A stretch of DNA of 64,000 nucleotides from Trichobilharzia regenti (Eukaryota; Platyhelminthes; Trematoda; Strigeidida; Schistosomatidae). The stretch spans positions 95,552,319 through 95,616,318 of the forward strand of contig OX235264.1 of NCBI GenBank assembly GCA_944472135.2. The letters are read 5' to 3'. Below the pieces are notes generated by a model. That model had not been told where the DNA came from and searched no databases. It saw only the letters and a list, made by a program, of their open reading frames with translations. Positions 34,283-45,414 of this stretch are shown here, piece after piece. Both the position numbers and the translations under genes were made by a program. Numbering within the stretch: position 1 is the stretch's first letter; each line of letters opens with the position of its first letter.

Positions 34283-34695
34283 ACCGATAAAGGGAATTAA
34301 TATGTTCTTTTATCAAAATTCTTTATCATGCTGTGACAATACTACCTTCCTGAATTGTAAAAATAAGCTTGAGAATTTTTTTCTATGAAAAAAAAACTTT
34401 CCTCTTATGTTTTCTGTGAAGTGTATAGTAATTTATAATGCATTTGATAATGTCTGAACAGATACATTTTTATTCAACCTAAGGAAGTTCAACATGACTA
34501 AAGACGACATTACCCATGTAAAATCATCGGTGTATATATATGTATATATTTATAAGTATGAAGGATGTCTAGTACAACATACATGAATCGTTTAACTGTA
34601 ACAACATTTTTAAGTATTGGTATGTAAGGATTTGATTGATTGATTACAGGATTTTGTTAAAGACAGTGGCTAGTAGTCGCTCTATGTCGTTAATT
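34283..34695. other. No recognisable feature
   Basis: AT-rich spacer between an RTE copy and an Sm-alpha-like repeat. Confidence 0.4.
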
Positions 34696-34699
34696 GGGC

Positions 34700-34890
34700 C
34701 ACTGGGTCGGGTCTCAGTGGCTCAGTGGTCTACAAGTTCGTCCTGTAACCATAAAGTTCCGGGTTCGACCCCTGGTGGGTGAGTATTGATGAGCCCCAAT
34801 TAGGACGAAACAGCCGTCCAGTACTCCCAGGTTTTCCAGTGGTTGTCCAACCGGTGTCAGCTCTTGATGGAATCCTGCAATGATACAACA
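34700..34890 (+). mobile_element. Sm-alpha-like repeat with best-preserved hammerhead
   Basis: tRNA-like head ggtctcagtggctcagtggt with box B gggttcgacccct, then the hammerhead core, then the 3' body (ggttttccagtggttgtcc, tgtcagctcttgatgg). The long 5' body seen in other copies is absent. The head would carry an internal Pol III promoter. Confidence 0.85.
34780..34832 (+). ncRNA. Hammerhead ribozyme motif of the Sm-alpha-like repeat
   Basis: Stem I GAGTA/TACTC encloses the core. Box I is TTGATGA (34786-34792; consensus CTGATGA). Stem II GCCC-type/AGGAC lies around loop caatt, and box II GAAAC is at 34807-34811. A minimal stem III ACAGCCGT leads to the cleavage site after GTC (34816-34818). 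The first core base is U instead of C, and stem III is too short to be stable alone. Activity is an inference from known active schistosome Sm-alpha hammerheads. Confidence 0.7.
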
Positions 34891-35009
34891 TTTATACGAA
34901 AACTGCGGAGAGTAATTTCCCATCCCTTCAAGCATTTCAAGACATCTATTTCCGTATAGAACTACTGTGACCTAAACTTCTTAGATAAGAATAATTTATT
35001 TCTAGCAAA

Positions 35010-35432
35010 GATTTCATGCCAGGGTTCTATGCAGAGGAAAATTTCTTACAGGCCACTGTATAGATTGACCAACAACTACCTTTGCCCAGTAGTGAAGGTC
35101 AGATAACTAGCCAGAAAGGATAAGGGGCAAGAAACGCCTACAACATGCCAACCAAGCGCATGAAAATATCCTAAATAAAATGCAGATCGACTGGGATTAT
35201 GCTTGACTGAATAGGCCTTTGAGTGACGTCACCTGAACGGGAAACAAAGGTAATGAGCACCTGAGGGTGAAATGGGGGCGATTTTATCAGGAGCGAATGA
35301 AATCTAATGGATCATCTCTGTGTCAGGTGTAAAAGACTTCAGAGAACAGAGGGAAATGGTAATGTGTAGCTTAAAACCTATGTCTCATCTGGAACCCAAG
35401 AAAATAATAATATTAATAATAATAATTACATA
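35010..35432 (+). mobile_element. RTE-like LINE 3' fragment, decayed
   Basis: ggttctatgcagaggaaaat through aaaacctatgtctcatctgg and the aataataatattaataat tail align with the C-terminal and tail region of the other RTE copies. No frame is open. Confidence 0.6.
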
Positions 35433-35700
35433 CTCTCAGCAATGGATGTATCATAAATACTGCTATTTGTGAAATTATTTGAGTTATGACTGGGTAAATG
35501 AGGTGGTTTATCTAAAATTAAGCGCTGAGTGAACACACTGGAAACACTCGAATTAGTAAAGCTCATTAGTAACAAAATTACCACTTCCGATCTTTATGTC
35601 TAAGACAAAATCAGTTTTCCTCTTACCAGAATTAGACTAAACTAACTAATTCTTCTGAACTAATACACAGTTTGGGTAATTTAAAATAAGTTAATGAAGA
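35433..35700. other. Unassigned spacer
   Basis: AT-rich, between an RTE tail and the start of the best PLE-1 copy. Confidence 0.35.
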
Positions 35701-35701
35701 G

Positions 35702-37092
35702 AAAATGGTTAGTTTGGACATTGTCAGTTTATATACACGTGTACCAATAAATATGCCTATAGAGGCAGTCAGAAACGAACTCGTTTCTGACCAAGAAACC
35801 GAACTAAGGACACAAGTGCCACCTGAGGACATAATACTGGGAGTACAGCTATGCGTGACAGTATTTAAATTACAAGGGAAAATATGCAAACAAACTGAGG
35901 GAGTTGCCATGGAATCACCAATATCCCCAGTTCTAGCAGATATATTCATGGATAGGTGGGAAAACCCAGCGATTGAAAGGTTCATCCCCACTCCAAATGT
36001 ATGGTGGAGGTGTGTAGATGACACATTCACTGTATTTAGAACACAACATATAGATAGATTTTTCGAACACATTAACTCAAAGGTGGAGGCAATTCAATTC
36101 ACTTATGTTAATATATGTGAATCTGTTTACAGGAAAACCACACATTCAAACAGGTATTTGGACTTCCAGTCATCCCATCCTATGTCACTAAAAATAGGAT
36201 TGGTGAAATGTTTAAGTGACAGAGCACAAAAACTAAGTAGTACCAAAGAAAATCTAAGACAGGAAGTGAGACATATAAAAGAAGCCTTGAAACTTAATAA
36301 TTACCCTGATAAATTAGTCAGGAAATATGCAAGGAAATTTAAAAATAAAATAAATAATGATGGTAGGGATAATGTTAGTAATAATATTAATGACGGCATG
36401 CATCTCAAATATGCGCAAGACAACACCAACAATAAGGAATCTAAATCATCAGTAGTACTTCGATACAAGGAAGGAACCTCGGAAACCTTTCGCAGAATTC
36501 TTAACAAGGCATTCAAACCCATAAACTCAATTAAAAACAAGCTTTGTCGGCTACAAGATCAATCCTGTGGAGCCTTTAAAACAAAACAGTTTAGTTTATC
36601 TAATACCCTGACTGCGATGATTTTCAGGTTAAATACATAGGTGAAACTAGTAGAACAGGGTCAGTCAGACTAGCCGAACATAAAAACCTCACAAAATCTA
36701 GACTGGCTGACCCGAAAAAGATAAGAAATCTAGAGAATGGTCCAGCTATAGCACTACATGCAGTTACACTCAACACTGCCATTAAACTGGAATGGGATAA
36801 GATGACAGTCTTAACATCCAATATGACCAGAGAAGCTGATAAGCGAAGCTTTTTTATCGGATCAACTGCAAATACATCTGATAAGAATGATTCAACACCT
36901 GTCCCTGATATCTAAAAAATTCTACTCCCCCGAAGACGACAAATAGGAGAGGACAAAGAAAACTATAAAAGTCAAGTTTCAAAGTCATAAAATTACAATT
37001 GATATGATTATGAACAATAAATTTTTTTCGAAATGTCATCCAGTAAATAATACTGTTTAACTGTGTGATACATCTAAGAAACAAACTAATAT
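35702..37092 (+). mobile_element. PLE-1 element: RT, linker, GIY-YIG and terminal motif
   Basis: The ORF 35705-36640 (311 residues) shows MVSLDIVSLYTRVPIN, KQTEGVAMESPISPVLADIF and the catalytic CVDD (RCVDDTFTVF). The thumb/linker carries YKEGTSETFRRILNKAFKP and CRLQDQ. A frame change at about 36605 continues as KYIGETSRTGSVRLAEHKNL and LENGPAIALHAV, the GIY-YIG-like endonuclease, to about 36915. GIY is not recognisable but KYIG and the following Arg and Glu/His are. The 3' end (36990-37092) holds the PLE-1 terminal motif, ending aaacaaactaatatgg. 5'-truncated; this is the longest PLE-1 copy here. Resembles schistosome Perere-10/Cercyon-type PLEs (name from memory). Confidence 0.85.
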
Positions 37093-37104
37093 GGGATATA
37101 TTTA

Positions 37105-37297
37105 TTTATTTATTTTGATTTACGGCATGATTTCATACTATATTTTTGGTACAAGTATGGAATTTTCAGCATAGATATCGGTAGCCCAAATTTTGCAGGC
37201 CGACCATAGATATCAGGTGTGCGCCGGCGTGGGCTCGAACCCCGGACTATGTGTATGGTCGGCGAGAGTCCTAACCACTGTGCCACCGACGCACTTG
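37105..37297 (-). mobile_element. SINE-B copy
   Basis: Minus copy, full length: head (plus ccactgtgccaccgacgcac), box B gctcgaaccccgg, tail phrases catgatttcatactatattt and caagtatggaattttcagca. The A-rich end is the tttatttatttattttg run next to the PLE-1 terminus. Confidence 0.9.
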
Positions 37298-37674
37298 CTT
37301 ATCGAAAGTGATGTGTGCTTGGTGAACTGTTTGGTCATACAACGGAATTGCAGTTCAAACATCTTTGTGGATAGTTTGTATGCCTTTAATCATGCCATTA
37401 ATCACCGCAACTCCTAGCTACAAATATTATTAGGCCTACAAATTTAGAAATATTCATTAAAGAGGTGACGGCCCTTCTAAACTCATTTGAGGTAATTAAA
37501 GTAGAATGCAGTTCCAGTGTATCCCTTACTGTTAAAGCGATAGCTATCAAAAAGTCGGACCCGAACTGTTTGTTTAGAAAGACTTTTATTTATACTCAAT
37601 GAAATATGTTTTCGTGGTTTACCATGAAGTACTGAGTCTAAGGTTGTTTATGCATAAAACTATATATTGCTGAT

Positions 37675-37872
37675 TGATTGAGTTCAGTAGTTGCCTACCA
37701 CTTATATCAGTTTTCTTTGGTTCTTGCTAGCCAGACAGTAGCGATCTAACCACAAGATGCGGGTTGTGTTCTTTTTTGATTGGATGCATCATCAATGCAC
37801 CCAGTTTGACTCACTACAAAGAATTAAATCAGCCCAAACCACTTGATTTCACGCTAGTTCAATGGGTAAACT
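37675..37872 (-). repeat. Copy of the unclassified 21-kb repeat
   Basis: tcagtagttgcctaccactt and cttgctagccagacagtagc ... gatctaaccac correspond to gagtagttgcccaccattta and gctagccaaccaaatcgaag at 21.2 kb. Decayed. Confidence 0.4.
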
Positions 37873-37929
37873 TATGATACATCGATAATAATTGGCGATT
37901 TGTATTTCGACTGAATGGAAGATTATCAC

Positions 37930-38155
37930 CATGAGCTGAAATCAGCTAGAGAACCACTGGAAAACCTGGGAGTACTGGAAAACTGTTTCGTTCTAGTTTG
38001 GGACCCTTCATCAGTACGCACCCACTGGGGTTCAAACCCAGGACCTTCTGACTACAAGGCGAGCTCGTAGACTATTGAGCCACTAGGACTCGATCCAATG
38101 GTCCTTGAATTCTAACTTCTGCCAATTCACAACATAGCATGACCATTTCGCAATA
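37930..38155 (-). mobile_element. Sm-alpha-like repeat, minus member of a pair, hammerhead boxes intact
   Basis: Minus copy with head (plus ctcgtagactattgagccac), box B ggtttgaacccc, and a hammerhead core with an exact box I CTGATGA (38014-38008) and box II GAAAC (37989-37985). Stem I GTACT returns as AGTAC. The stem-III return is mutated (AGTTTTCC for AGCTGTCC), so the pair A15.1-U16.1 remains but the arm is weak. Confidence 0.75.
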
Positions 38156-38169
38156 TCTTCTTTGATGAG

Positions 38170-38290
38170 TTACTGCCTCATCTCTCAGGTCTTCCAGTGG
38201 TTCGCTAACTGATATCAGTTCATGATGAAATTCTCCATTCAGTCAAACAAAATCCCTACAAAACCAATATTTGAAAATGTTTAATTCATT
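38170..38290 (+). mobile_element. Sm-alpha-like 3' fragment, plus member of a pair
   Basis: tgatgagttactgcctcatc keeps a trace of box I. The 3' body follows (ggtcttccagtggttcgcta, tgatatcagttcatgatg, caaaatccctacaaaacc). The arrangement repeats that at 12.0-12.35 kb. Confidence 0.6.
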
Positions 38291-38319
38291 CCAAAATTTC
38301 TCAAAGTAGTTTGTGATTT

Positions 38320-38648
38320 ACATGGTTCGGGGTAATTATTTCACCATAGTTTTCTTTGAAAACCGAGTTTATCTGGACCACAACGTATGATATTCTTGGC
38401 AGAAGAAACCAATTTGCTCAAGTATCAAGCCACAAACTGGTTAGTATGAAATAAATCGGTTCTATGAGCTGAGTCCAACTGAGTACGCTGTTGCTGATGA
38501 CGATCCCTAATGAATGAAACTGTTGTCCTGTGTTTAGGCTGCCTCGATCTGGTTAGCTAGCAGACACTACTGGTTTATGTCTGCGGTATATATAGTCATA
38601 CATTTATGTTTGCTTCCTTGTTTACCATTTATGGTATCTAGCAGATCA
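38320..38648 (+). repeat. Copy of the unclassified 21-kb repeat
   Basis: 38440-38645 is the reverse complement of 21118-21345 by eye (gcagatcacattgt, catttatgtttgcttccttg, gttagctagcagac). 38345-38370 carries caccatagttttctttgaaa in direct orientation, so the unit is internally rearranged relative to the 21-kb copy. Confidence 0.5.
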
Positions 38649-38699
38649 CATTGTCAGTTCTGAAATTGTGGTAAAACAAAGGTCTAGAACTGTTAATTC

Positions 38700-38870
38700 G
38701 ACTTTTGGTTCATAGTTTACTCTGTCTACTTGACGATTGATCTCAGGTTTGAACCTTGGAGTCTGCTGTGTACTACCTGTGAGTCCTGAACCAGGGCAAA
38801 ATAGTTGTCCAGTACTCCCTAGTTTTCAAAGGTTCTCTGAATGATATCAACTCGTGAGAATTAACTTAAA
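38700..38870 (+). mobile_element. Sm-alpha-like repeat, decayed
   Basis: ctcaggtttgaaccttggag (box B region), gtgagtcctgaaccagggca aaatag (decayed core) and tgtccagtactccctagttt. Box I is lost. Confidence 0.55.
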
Positions 38871-39284
38871 CAGGTATATTATGATTGTAAAGCCTAATAA
38901 ATATATCGATAATAGATGATTATTGACTTCGTGGCATACGTGTACATGTCACTGAAACAATCTGAATTCTCGAAAGTTAATGCTTTCTACTTAAGTTTAA
39001 TTTCTAATAGTCACGGAAACTATAATAGTAATTATTTATTCAGAGCGATGGTATTTATCAAATAATCTGAGGACAAGAAAAATTAGCATTTTAGAAATAT
39101 ACCCACTTTGATTTTCAAGTTTTGATTTGCTTCCCCTATAATTGATTATTTGCCTCGAATGTTTATTCTCTTTTTCTCTACAATGCCTAACTTCGTCTCC
39201 CATTCAATTCATATTGATTCAGACTTCAAAAAACCAATTAAAAGAAATATAAAAACTACTACTGACTGGTAACTGACTAAGAAT

Positions 39285-39405
39285 AAGAAGTTTTCTGCGG
39301 TCCTAGTGAGAGATCATGGTCAGCGACTTCCAAGTTCGGATAGGATGTTTTGCTATATAATGCTAACTGGCATAAGTTAGAATTCATGGACTCGTATCTT
39401 TTCCT
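39285..39405 (+). mobile_element. Sm-alpha-like 5' body fragment
   Basis: gtcctagtgagagatcatgg and aagttagaattcatggactc match the 5' body of the copies at 12.9 and 61.0 kb. No head or hammerhead follows. Confidence 0.5.
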
Positions 39406-39639
39406 AAAGATATTATGTTCTATCCTGTATTGGTAAAAACTGCTGGCGAGTCATAAATTGGAACGAAGCATGTGTCGAGCACACTCTGATTCTCAATGGT
39501 TCATGATTAAACTTCAAACACCAAAGACACTGAAGCGGAATATGCGCACCTATGATGTATGTTAGTGCACCAGTAGGTCTTATTTCGGAAGTGTCAACCA
39601 TAGAGCTTTACCAATCCAATCAGCTCCCAAAGAGGATGT

Positions 39640-40330
39640 TTACATATCCTTGCCGTTCACAGGTGACCAACAAAGTCCAGTCACTAGACAAAGACTAAAG
39701 GCCGCAATTGATAGAACCTATTATGCAGCTAAACTTACCTTCATAGAGAAAAAGAGAACTATGCTGTCTTGTAAACCCTCACATTATCTAAACAATAGTG
39801 TCAATTTACATGTGTGTATAGAGACACGTACATAGGGAGGACCCGTCGGTCTCTGCATGTTAGGGCTACAGAACACATTCCAAAGTGGCTGCAACAACAA
39901 ATGAAATCGCCAGATACAACTGACCCCGGAAATAGATGTCCAACATCATCTATAGCGAGGCATATTATAGAGACGGGTCATAGGGTTGATTTCAACAGTG
40001 CCTTTAAGGCGATATATAAAACAAGGTTGGGCCACATACTTAAATTCATCGAAGCCTTAGCCATAAAAAAACTTAAACCTGTCTGTCTTATGTGTCCAAA
40101 AGTTATTTGTTATTCCCTTTAACCTGCCTTGGTAATCCAAGTTAGAACCAAGGACCAATTTACTTCATAATATTTTCAACCCTTTCTTTGCATCGTTTTT
40201 TTCTCTTTTTTATCTTTCATACCCACACCTTTGGCTTCTCCCTGCCCATCATTTGCGACCCTGACCTGTACACAATCTGACCTCCTTGCCTTCTATAAAA
40301 ACTATGTATGACAAGTACGCGTGTGATCAG
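39640..40330 (+). mobile_element. PLE-3: linker, GIY-YIG domain and 3' UTR
   Basis: The ORF 39650-39835 gives a linker (PFTGDQQSPVTRQRLKAAID, FIEKKRTMLSCKPSHYLNNS). After a one-base shift, 39814-40122 gives TYIGRTRRSLHVRATEHIPK, SSIARHIIETGHRVDFNSAF and FIEALAIKKLKPVC. YIG-R, the conserved Glu helix and the H..TGH block are those of PLE GIY-YIG endonucleases. RT is absent. The CT-rich 3' UTR reaches about 40330. The linker differs from PLE-1 and PLE-2, so it is a third lineage. Confidence 0.8.
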
Positions 40331-40554
40331 AATGTCCGAAGTGTGGTGTGCCAATACATTACACTTTTCAGATAAACTACATCTTCTTATTGTGTTGTCG
40401 AAATAATGACTATGATGGCTGCATGCCTTTTCAAATAAAATCTGATAAATGAAATGGTATTAAGAGGGTGCAAAAGGATCGTCGGAACACTATACGACAA
40501 AGCTAGTTATGTTGTTTATGGCACCCTAGTAATTAAACAAGAAATATTTTAATG

Positions 40555-41292
40555 CCATACAAACTCATAAACCTAACAACAAGTTGGTAGAAGAAGCAGT
40601 AAAAAAACGACTCCAAGTGAGCATAGAGAAGACAGGGATAGTGAAGATAACCAACCAACAAGAACAACAACCACCACTCACTACCCATGGGAGAAATATA
40701 ATTGAGGTTGCTTTCTTTCATTGTCTAGAAAGCATAGTCCCAACTACACTCGGAGGCATGGATGAGGGTGTCAAAGCCAAGACAAAGCTTCATCACTCTG
40801 AAGTCAGTTTCGAAAGCCTTTGCAGTCAGTATAGACAAAATTCTGATTTCCAGCATATATTTCAGATCACCTCTTCTATATAGTTCAGGAATTCAGTGAG
40901 TCACGAATACCACTTCCAACAGACTTCAACTTTTTCAAAATAGCTGCCTTCATTGCATACTTGAGATCAAATGTCCAGAAAGAATTATTAACAAGAAATT
41001 GTCAAATCGAATCAATCAAGAACTAACTGCTCAGCAGGTATGTAGCATAAAGTGGAGACACATGTTATGGAGACCATCGGGTGACATCACCAAAAAGGCT
41101 CTCAAGTGGGACCAGATCAGCAAATGACGAGTTGGGCGTTACTTCAAGGTAAGATGATGGAGACTGTGAGAGAAGGAGATGAAAGCTTATGGATAAAAGT
41201 GAAGCCAGCTAAAGATGACTGGAAAAATAGGGAACAAATACAGGTGTACCGCTGAAACCTTATGTTCAGCTCCGAACTCAAAAGAATAAATT
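40555..41292 (+). mobile_element. RTE-like LINE fragment
   Basis: ORF 40584-40883 reads MVEEAVKKRLQVSIEKTGIV and ITNQQEQQPPLTTHGRNIIE, the RTE region before the YLGSI block. The C-terminal region is decayed (40900-41240), and the tail gaaaccttatgttcagctcc ends with gaataaa, where SINE-B begins. Confidence 0.75.
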
Positions 41293-41478
41293 TTTTTGAT
41301 CTACAGCTTGATTCCATACCGTATTTTTGGTACAAGTATAGAATTTTCAGCATGTGATATCGGTAGCCTAAATTTTTCAGGCCCACCATAGATATCAGGT
41401 GTGCGTCGGCAAGGGGTCGGACCCCGGACCATGTGCATGGTCGGTGAGAATCCTATCCACTGTGCTACCGACGCAATT
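41288..41478 (-). mobile_element. SINE-B copy
   Basis: Minus copy directly abutting the RTE tail. Head plus-strand cactgtgctaccgacgca, box B gtcggaccccgg, and tail phrases cttgattccataccgtattt and agtatagaattttcagcatg. Confidence 0.85.
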
Positions 41479-41479
41479 T

Positions 41480-43300
41480 AAAACTTCCAGAAGTTTAAAG
41501 GCTTTGATCCACGAGCGAACCCTTTCCCTAGAAGCTTACGAGCTCAAAGATAAGATAGTTTGCTTCAAAGATCTACATATGACCCTTGAGTAGAATGAGA
41601 GGTATCATAAACAAGGACACCCGGTTTAGTTACATTGACCGATTGAAGTAGATTGAGATGCATTCACACACCACTAGTAATGTCTCTGTCATGTACTAAA
41701 ATCAGTTATAATTGGATATTTTTCACGTTTACAATATTCAGCAATCCTAACTTCCTTATTTTAACCAATCTTGTAACATTACAATAATTACGGTTGGATA
41801 GACAAAAGTATCAAGACAATAAAAGTGAACAGAATAAAAATAAACAAACGGGAAAACCAGAGCTTTCAGTTACAACTAAATAAAAAAAAACTGAACACTT
41901 CTAGCTATAGGCGGAAAGCAAAATTTGAATTTATCTGAACTTCTGAGGTGGTCATTTTTCTAACATTTTTTTAAAAAATATATTACCTAATGACATTTTT
42001 TTTCGCATTCGTTCCACATCAGGCTAGTTGAATAAAATCCTTTAATGTCTTTAAAAGAAATCACAAATCATAAACGTTTTATTACGTGTAAACAAAAAAT
42101 GTCGTAGTAGAGAAGTGAGAGTTATGATTTTTAGATTTCGAATTGCAAACTTATCGTTCTGGTATTTCTCTGCTGTTAGAAGCTGACAACATGAATGCAT
42201 TAGTATATATTTGAATATATGTACTATGTCGTGTGCTAGATGGCATACAGTGGGAGTGATTTTCTAACCTTAACCAAATGTGACATGAAGTAATGCTTTG
42301 GCCATAGACACAGATAACTTCCAGGTTAAAATCTAAATATTTTTTTTCGTAGTTATTAAAGACGAAAGTATTTTTACGTCAATTGTGATTTCTGTTTGTC
42401 TGTAAAATTAGCCATGGTGGTCCGTTATGAACGAATATGCAGACAAACTATCGTGCTGCAATTATCTCTCTGACTACTGGAAAAGACAATATTTTACGAC
42501 TACATTTCTGTGCTTTAAGGTGATAAGATTCTTATCAGATAGATATAAGCCCTTTTATGAGCTATCCTATGCTCTACTTATAAACACAATAGAGATATTT
42601 TTACAACTTTGGTTGCGTATTTCACTTTCCATAATAATATGCTGTCCTTCTTCATCATAGAGCTGAATAAAAACTACATATACGTGATTAATAATAAAGT
42701 TTAAGATTTTATTGATGTTCATCACAGGTTAACTTGTAAAATGTGAAACTTTCACATGAAACTTAATTCTGTCTTGCAGTCATTTCACTTTGTTCAATCA
42801 GTTAGTCCCTTTTGTAAGATGGAATGCATATATTTTGATATTATACACACATTCAAGCTTGATCTACATATTTACCTTGTTAACAGAAGCTTGTTCAAGT
42901 GAAAGAAAACTATCGGTGTACTTGTCAAACTGAAGGCGAAATTTCAAGTAATCACTAGAGTGTTTCAACTTGACAGCTTTAGATAGGAAATTATATATAC
43001 ACACAGAAAACAACTTCTTTCCAGAAACGTGCGAGTGGCGTTAAGAGAAAAATAAGTCATATAAAAAAGTAGTTTAAAAAGATTTATTGTGATTAATATT
43101 AAACTAAGTTGTTTCAACTAAAGAATTCGTTTATAGTGTCAAGACATTTATCCATAAATACAGACGAAAGCTGGGGAAAAAGGAATTATGTAAGCTGCAT
43201 TTAGAAAGACAGCTCCAATGGATGTTAGCTAAAATTATGCGTCACACATGGCGAAGATTACAATCCAAATCACCACATTTTTGTACAACTCATGTTATTA
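41480..43300. other. No recognisable feature
   Basis: AT-rich spacer. The ORF 42427-42660 is hydrophobic and AT-driven with no motif. No repeats were recognised. Confidence 0.4.
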
Positions 43301-43304
43301 ATAT

Positions 43305-43565
43305 TTTTCGCCCTTTAAATTACGGGTGGAACACACGCCTTCAGTGACCATCTCCACCATGTTTGTGTCTCTGCCTTCACTTCTGGATAGATATAAGTTT
43401 CCCCAAATTCCTTCATCTCCTCTTCATATGACCCTGTTTCAATCCCAGACGCCCAGCTATCTAGATTATCTTCCTAATCCCAGTAGAGATCCTGATGAGT
43501 GATGTCACCTGCTCAGCGCATGTTTACTCCGTCTCCTAGTTTATTAGCCATCCCTCAACTTGTAA
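43305..43565 (-). mobile_element. RTE-like LINE 3' fragment, decayed
   Basis: Minus-strand remnant. The plus strand reads gggtggaacacacgccttca in place of gtggaacatagggcttcaac, then gtctctgccttcacttctgg and tgatgtcacctgctcagcgc, following the tail and C-terminal order of the 33-kb copy. Confidence 0.5.
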
Positions 43566-43699
43566 AAGAGGTAAAGCTGATCATACAACTAGTAATTTCA
43601 CCCGTCAATACACCTCTGTTACTACGAGGACTTCCTGGAATTTTAATCGGCTTTATGAGAAATTGAATTCAGGTCCAAAATGAGATTTGTTCACTCAAT

Positions 43700-43880
43700 A
43701 GACTTTAGCAGTAGTCACCAACGCCTGAACCCAGGGCATGAAGCAAGTTCGTTGATCATTTTTGCACTGGATTTGGGTATACAGATCCGTGAGTTCTAAC
43801 TTTTCTTAACTCATAATTCAGCACTGCAGCCAACACATGCCTGCAGTTAACATTCACTGCTCATCTGATAAATTGGATAA
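43700..43880 (-). mobile_element. Sm-alpha-like head fragment
   Basis: cgcctgaacccagggcatga, tttgggtatacagatccgtg and agttctaacttttcttaact follow the order box B, box A, 5' body on the minus strand. Strongly decayed. Confidence 0.45.
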
Positions 43881-44247
43881 ATTCTGCACAAAAATTTGTT
43901 CAAACATCCTTGGAAATGCAAAACCCAAAGATCAATTTTTCACTCAATAGTGGCTGTAGGATGGTAGTCTAATGTTACAAATTAGGAACAACTGGGTCCA
44001 CCGCGTACAATGAAATTCGTCGGCTTATTAAATTTTTAACCATCTTTCTACTACGGTTGCATTTCCGAATCTTCCAACCTTCATATGTTTTACTTCATAT
44101 TAGACAGAGAATAAAATGCCGTATTATGTCTAACATCTTGGCTATATTAAAATTTATATAAACACATGGAAAGTATGCAGACATATAATACAAATATTTT
44201 ATAACTGTCTGTATAATTATACCGAAGCATAACTTGCTTAAAAATTA

Positions 44248-45363
44248 CTAATTTTTTCCTTTCTTTCTACTGATTTTTACAACTTTAACTGTTTCACCAG
44301 TGGTTTCTTCAATTATGTCATCATCATCGTTACTGCTTGCTTTTTCTGTTTTATTTATTGAAAAGACAAAACACAGACATTTAAGGTGCAGATATATACA
44401 AAGTTAAATAATACATCACAGAGCACACACACAGACTGCCTCATTAATTTATTCAAGTTTTAAACTATTCACCAGTGAGACTTTATTCTATGCCTTCTAG
44501 TAATGTCATTCCAATGAGCTTAAGGATTCATATCTAAGCATTTTAATATCTAACTTGATTCCATTTTATCGAAATCATACATGCTGGTGAAAACAATCAG
44601 CCGATTGCGGAAAATCTGAACTTTGCGTTTGATTTATGTAAAGTGTCACAAAACATGAAACTTACAAGCGAGAACTATCAAGTTGGCAGAAAAATTAAAG
44701 AAAACAAGATTTTCAGCGAACGTAGAGAAAATGAAGATTACCAGCCGGTGACAACAAGCGGGAAAATTTTTAAACAGCTTGTCTCACTTGTGCAGGCATT
44801 AACGTTCCAGCTAAAGGTGGAACGGACAAGTATGTTAAAGGATGATAGCACTTGGTTGACCTGAAATCAGTGTGGAAAACTGCAGTCAGCCGGGAAAACA
44901 CGGCGTATTAAGAAGCTTTGTGAACACATTGCAATAAATGTGAGCAATAAATTGTGCTCCAAACACCACTCATTTAATGATACTGTATAACGGTGTGTTA
45001 TGTCAAAGAAATCTTTCTGATGTAGAATAACTGTTCAGTTATCAATCTTCCCCAGGCTTTACGACTACTCTCTTGTGCCATATTATTGTACTTATGTGTG
45101 TAATTGTTTATAATGCTATAGATAGGCTTCTTCTAGATTTCTCATCCTATTTTGCTCGGTCAGTTGTGATTTTGCTAGATGTTTGTGCTCCTGCAGTTCT
45201 CTCCTGTCCTAATACTTTTGCCAGTGAATTCCACCTCAGAGTCACTAAAGAGTGGTAGATAAACTAAATTACTTTGTTTTAATAGGCTCCACAAGATCCT
45301 TTAACCAACCGAATTCGTTTCTGAGTTAGTTTGTGTGTGACTGAATGCCAATTTACGTATTAT

Positions 45364-45414
<51 letters not shown>

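Noticed and set aside
35632..36072. 146-codon minus ORF
   Set aside because: Antisense shadow of the PLE-1 reverse transcriptase.
39413..39601. Minus ORF beginning MVDTSEIRP, considered as a retropepsin
   Set aside because: The DT(S) is not followed by the expected A/V-hydrophobic pattern and there is no pol context.
42427..42660. 77-codon ORF
   Set aside because: No motif, AT-driven composition, no splice or promoter context.
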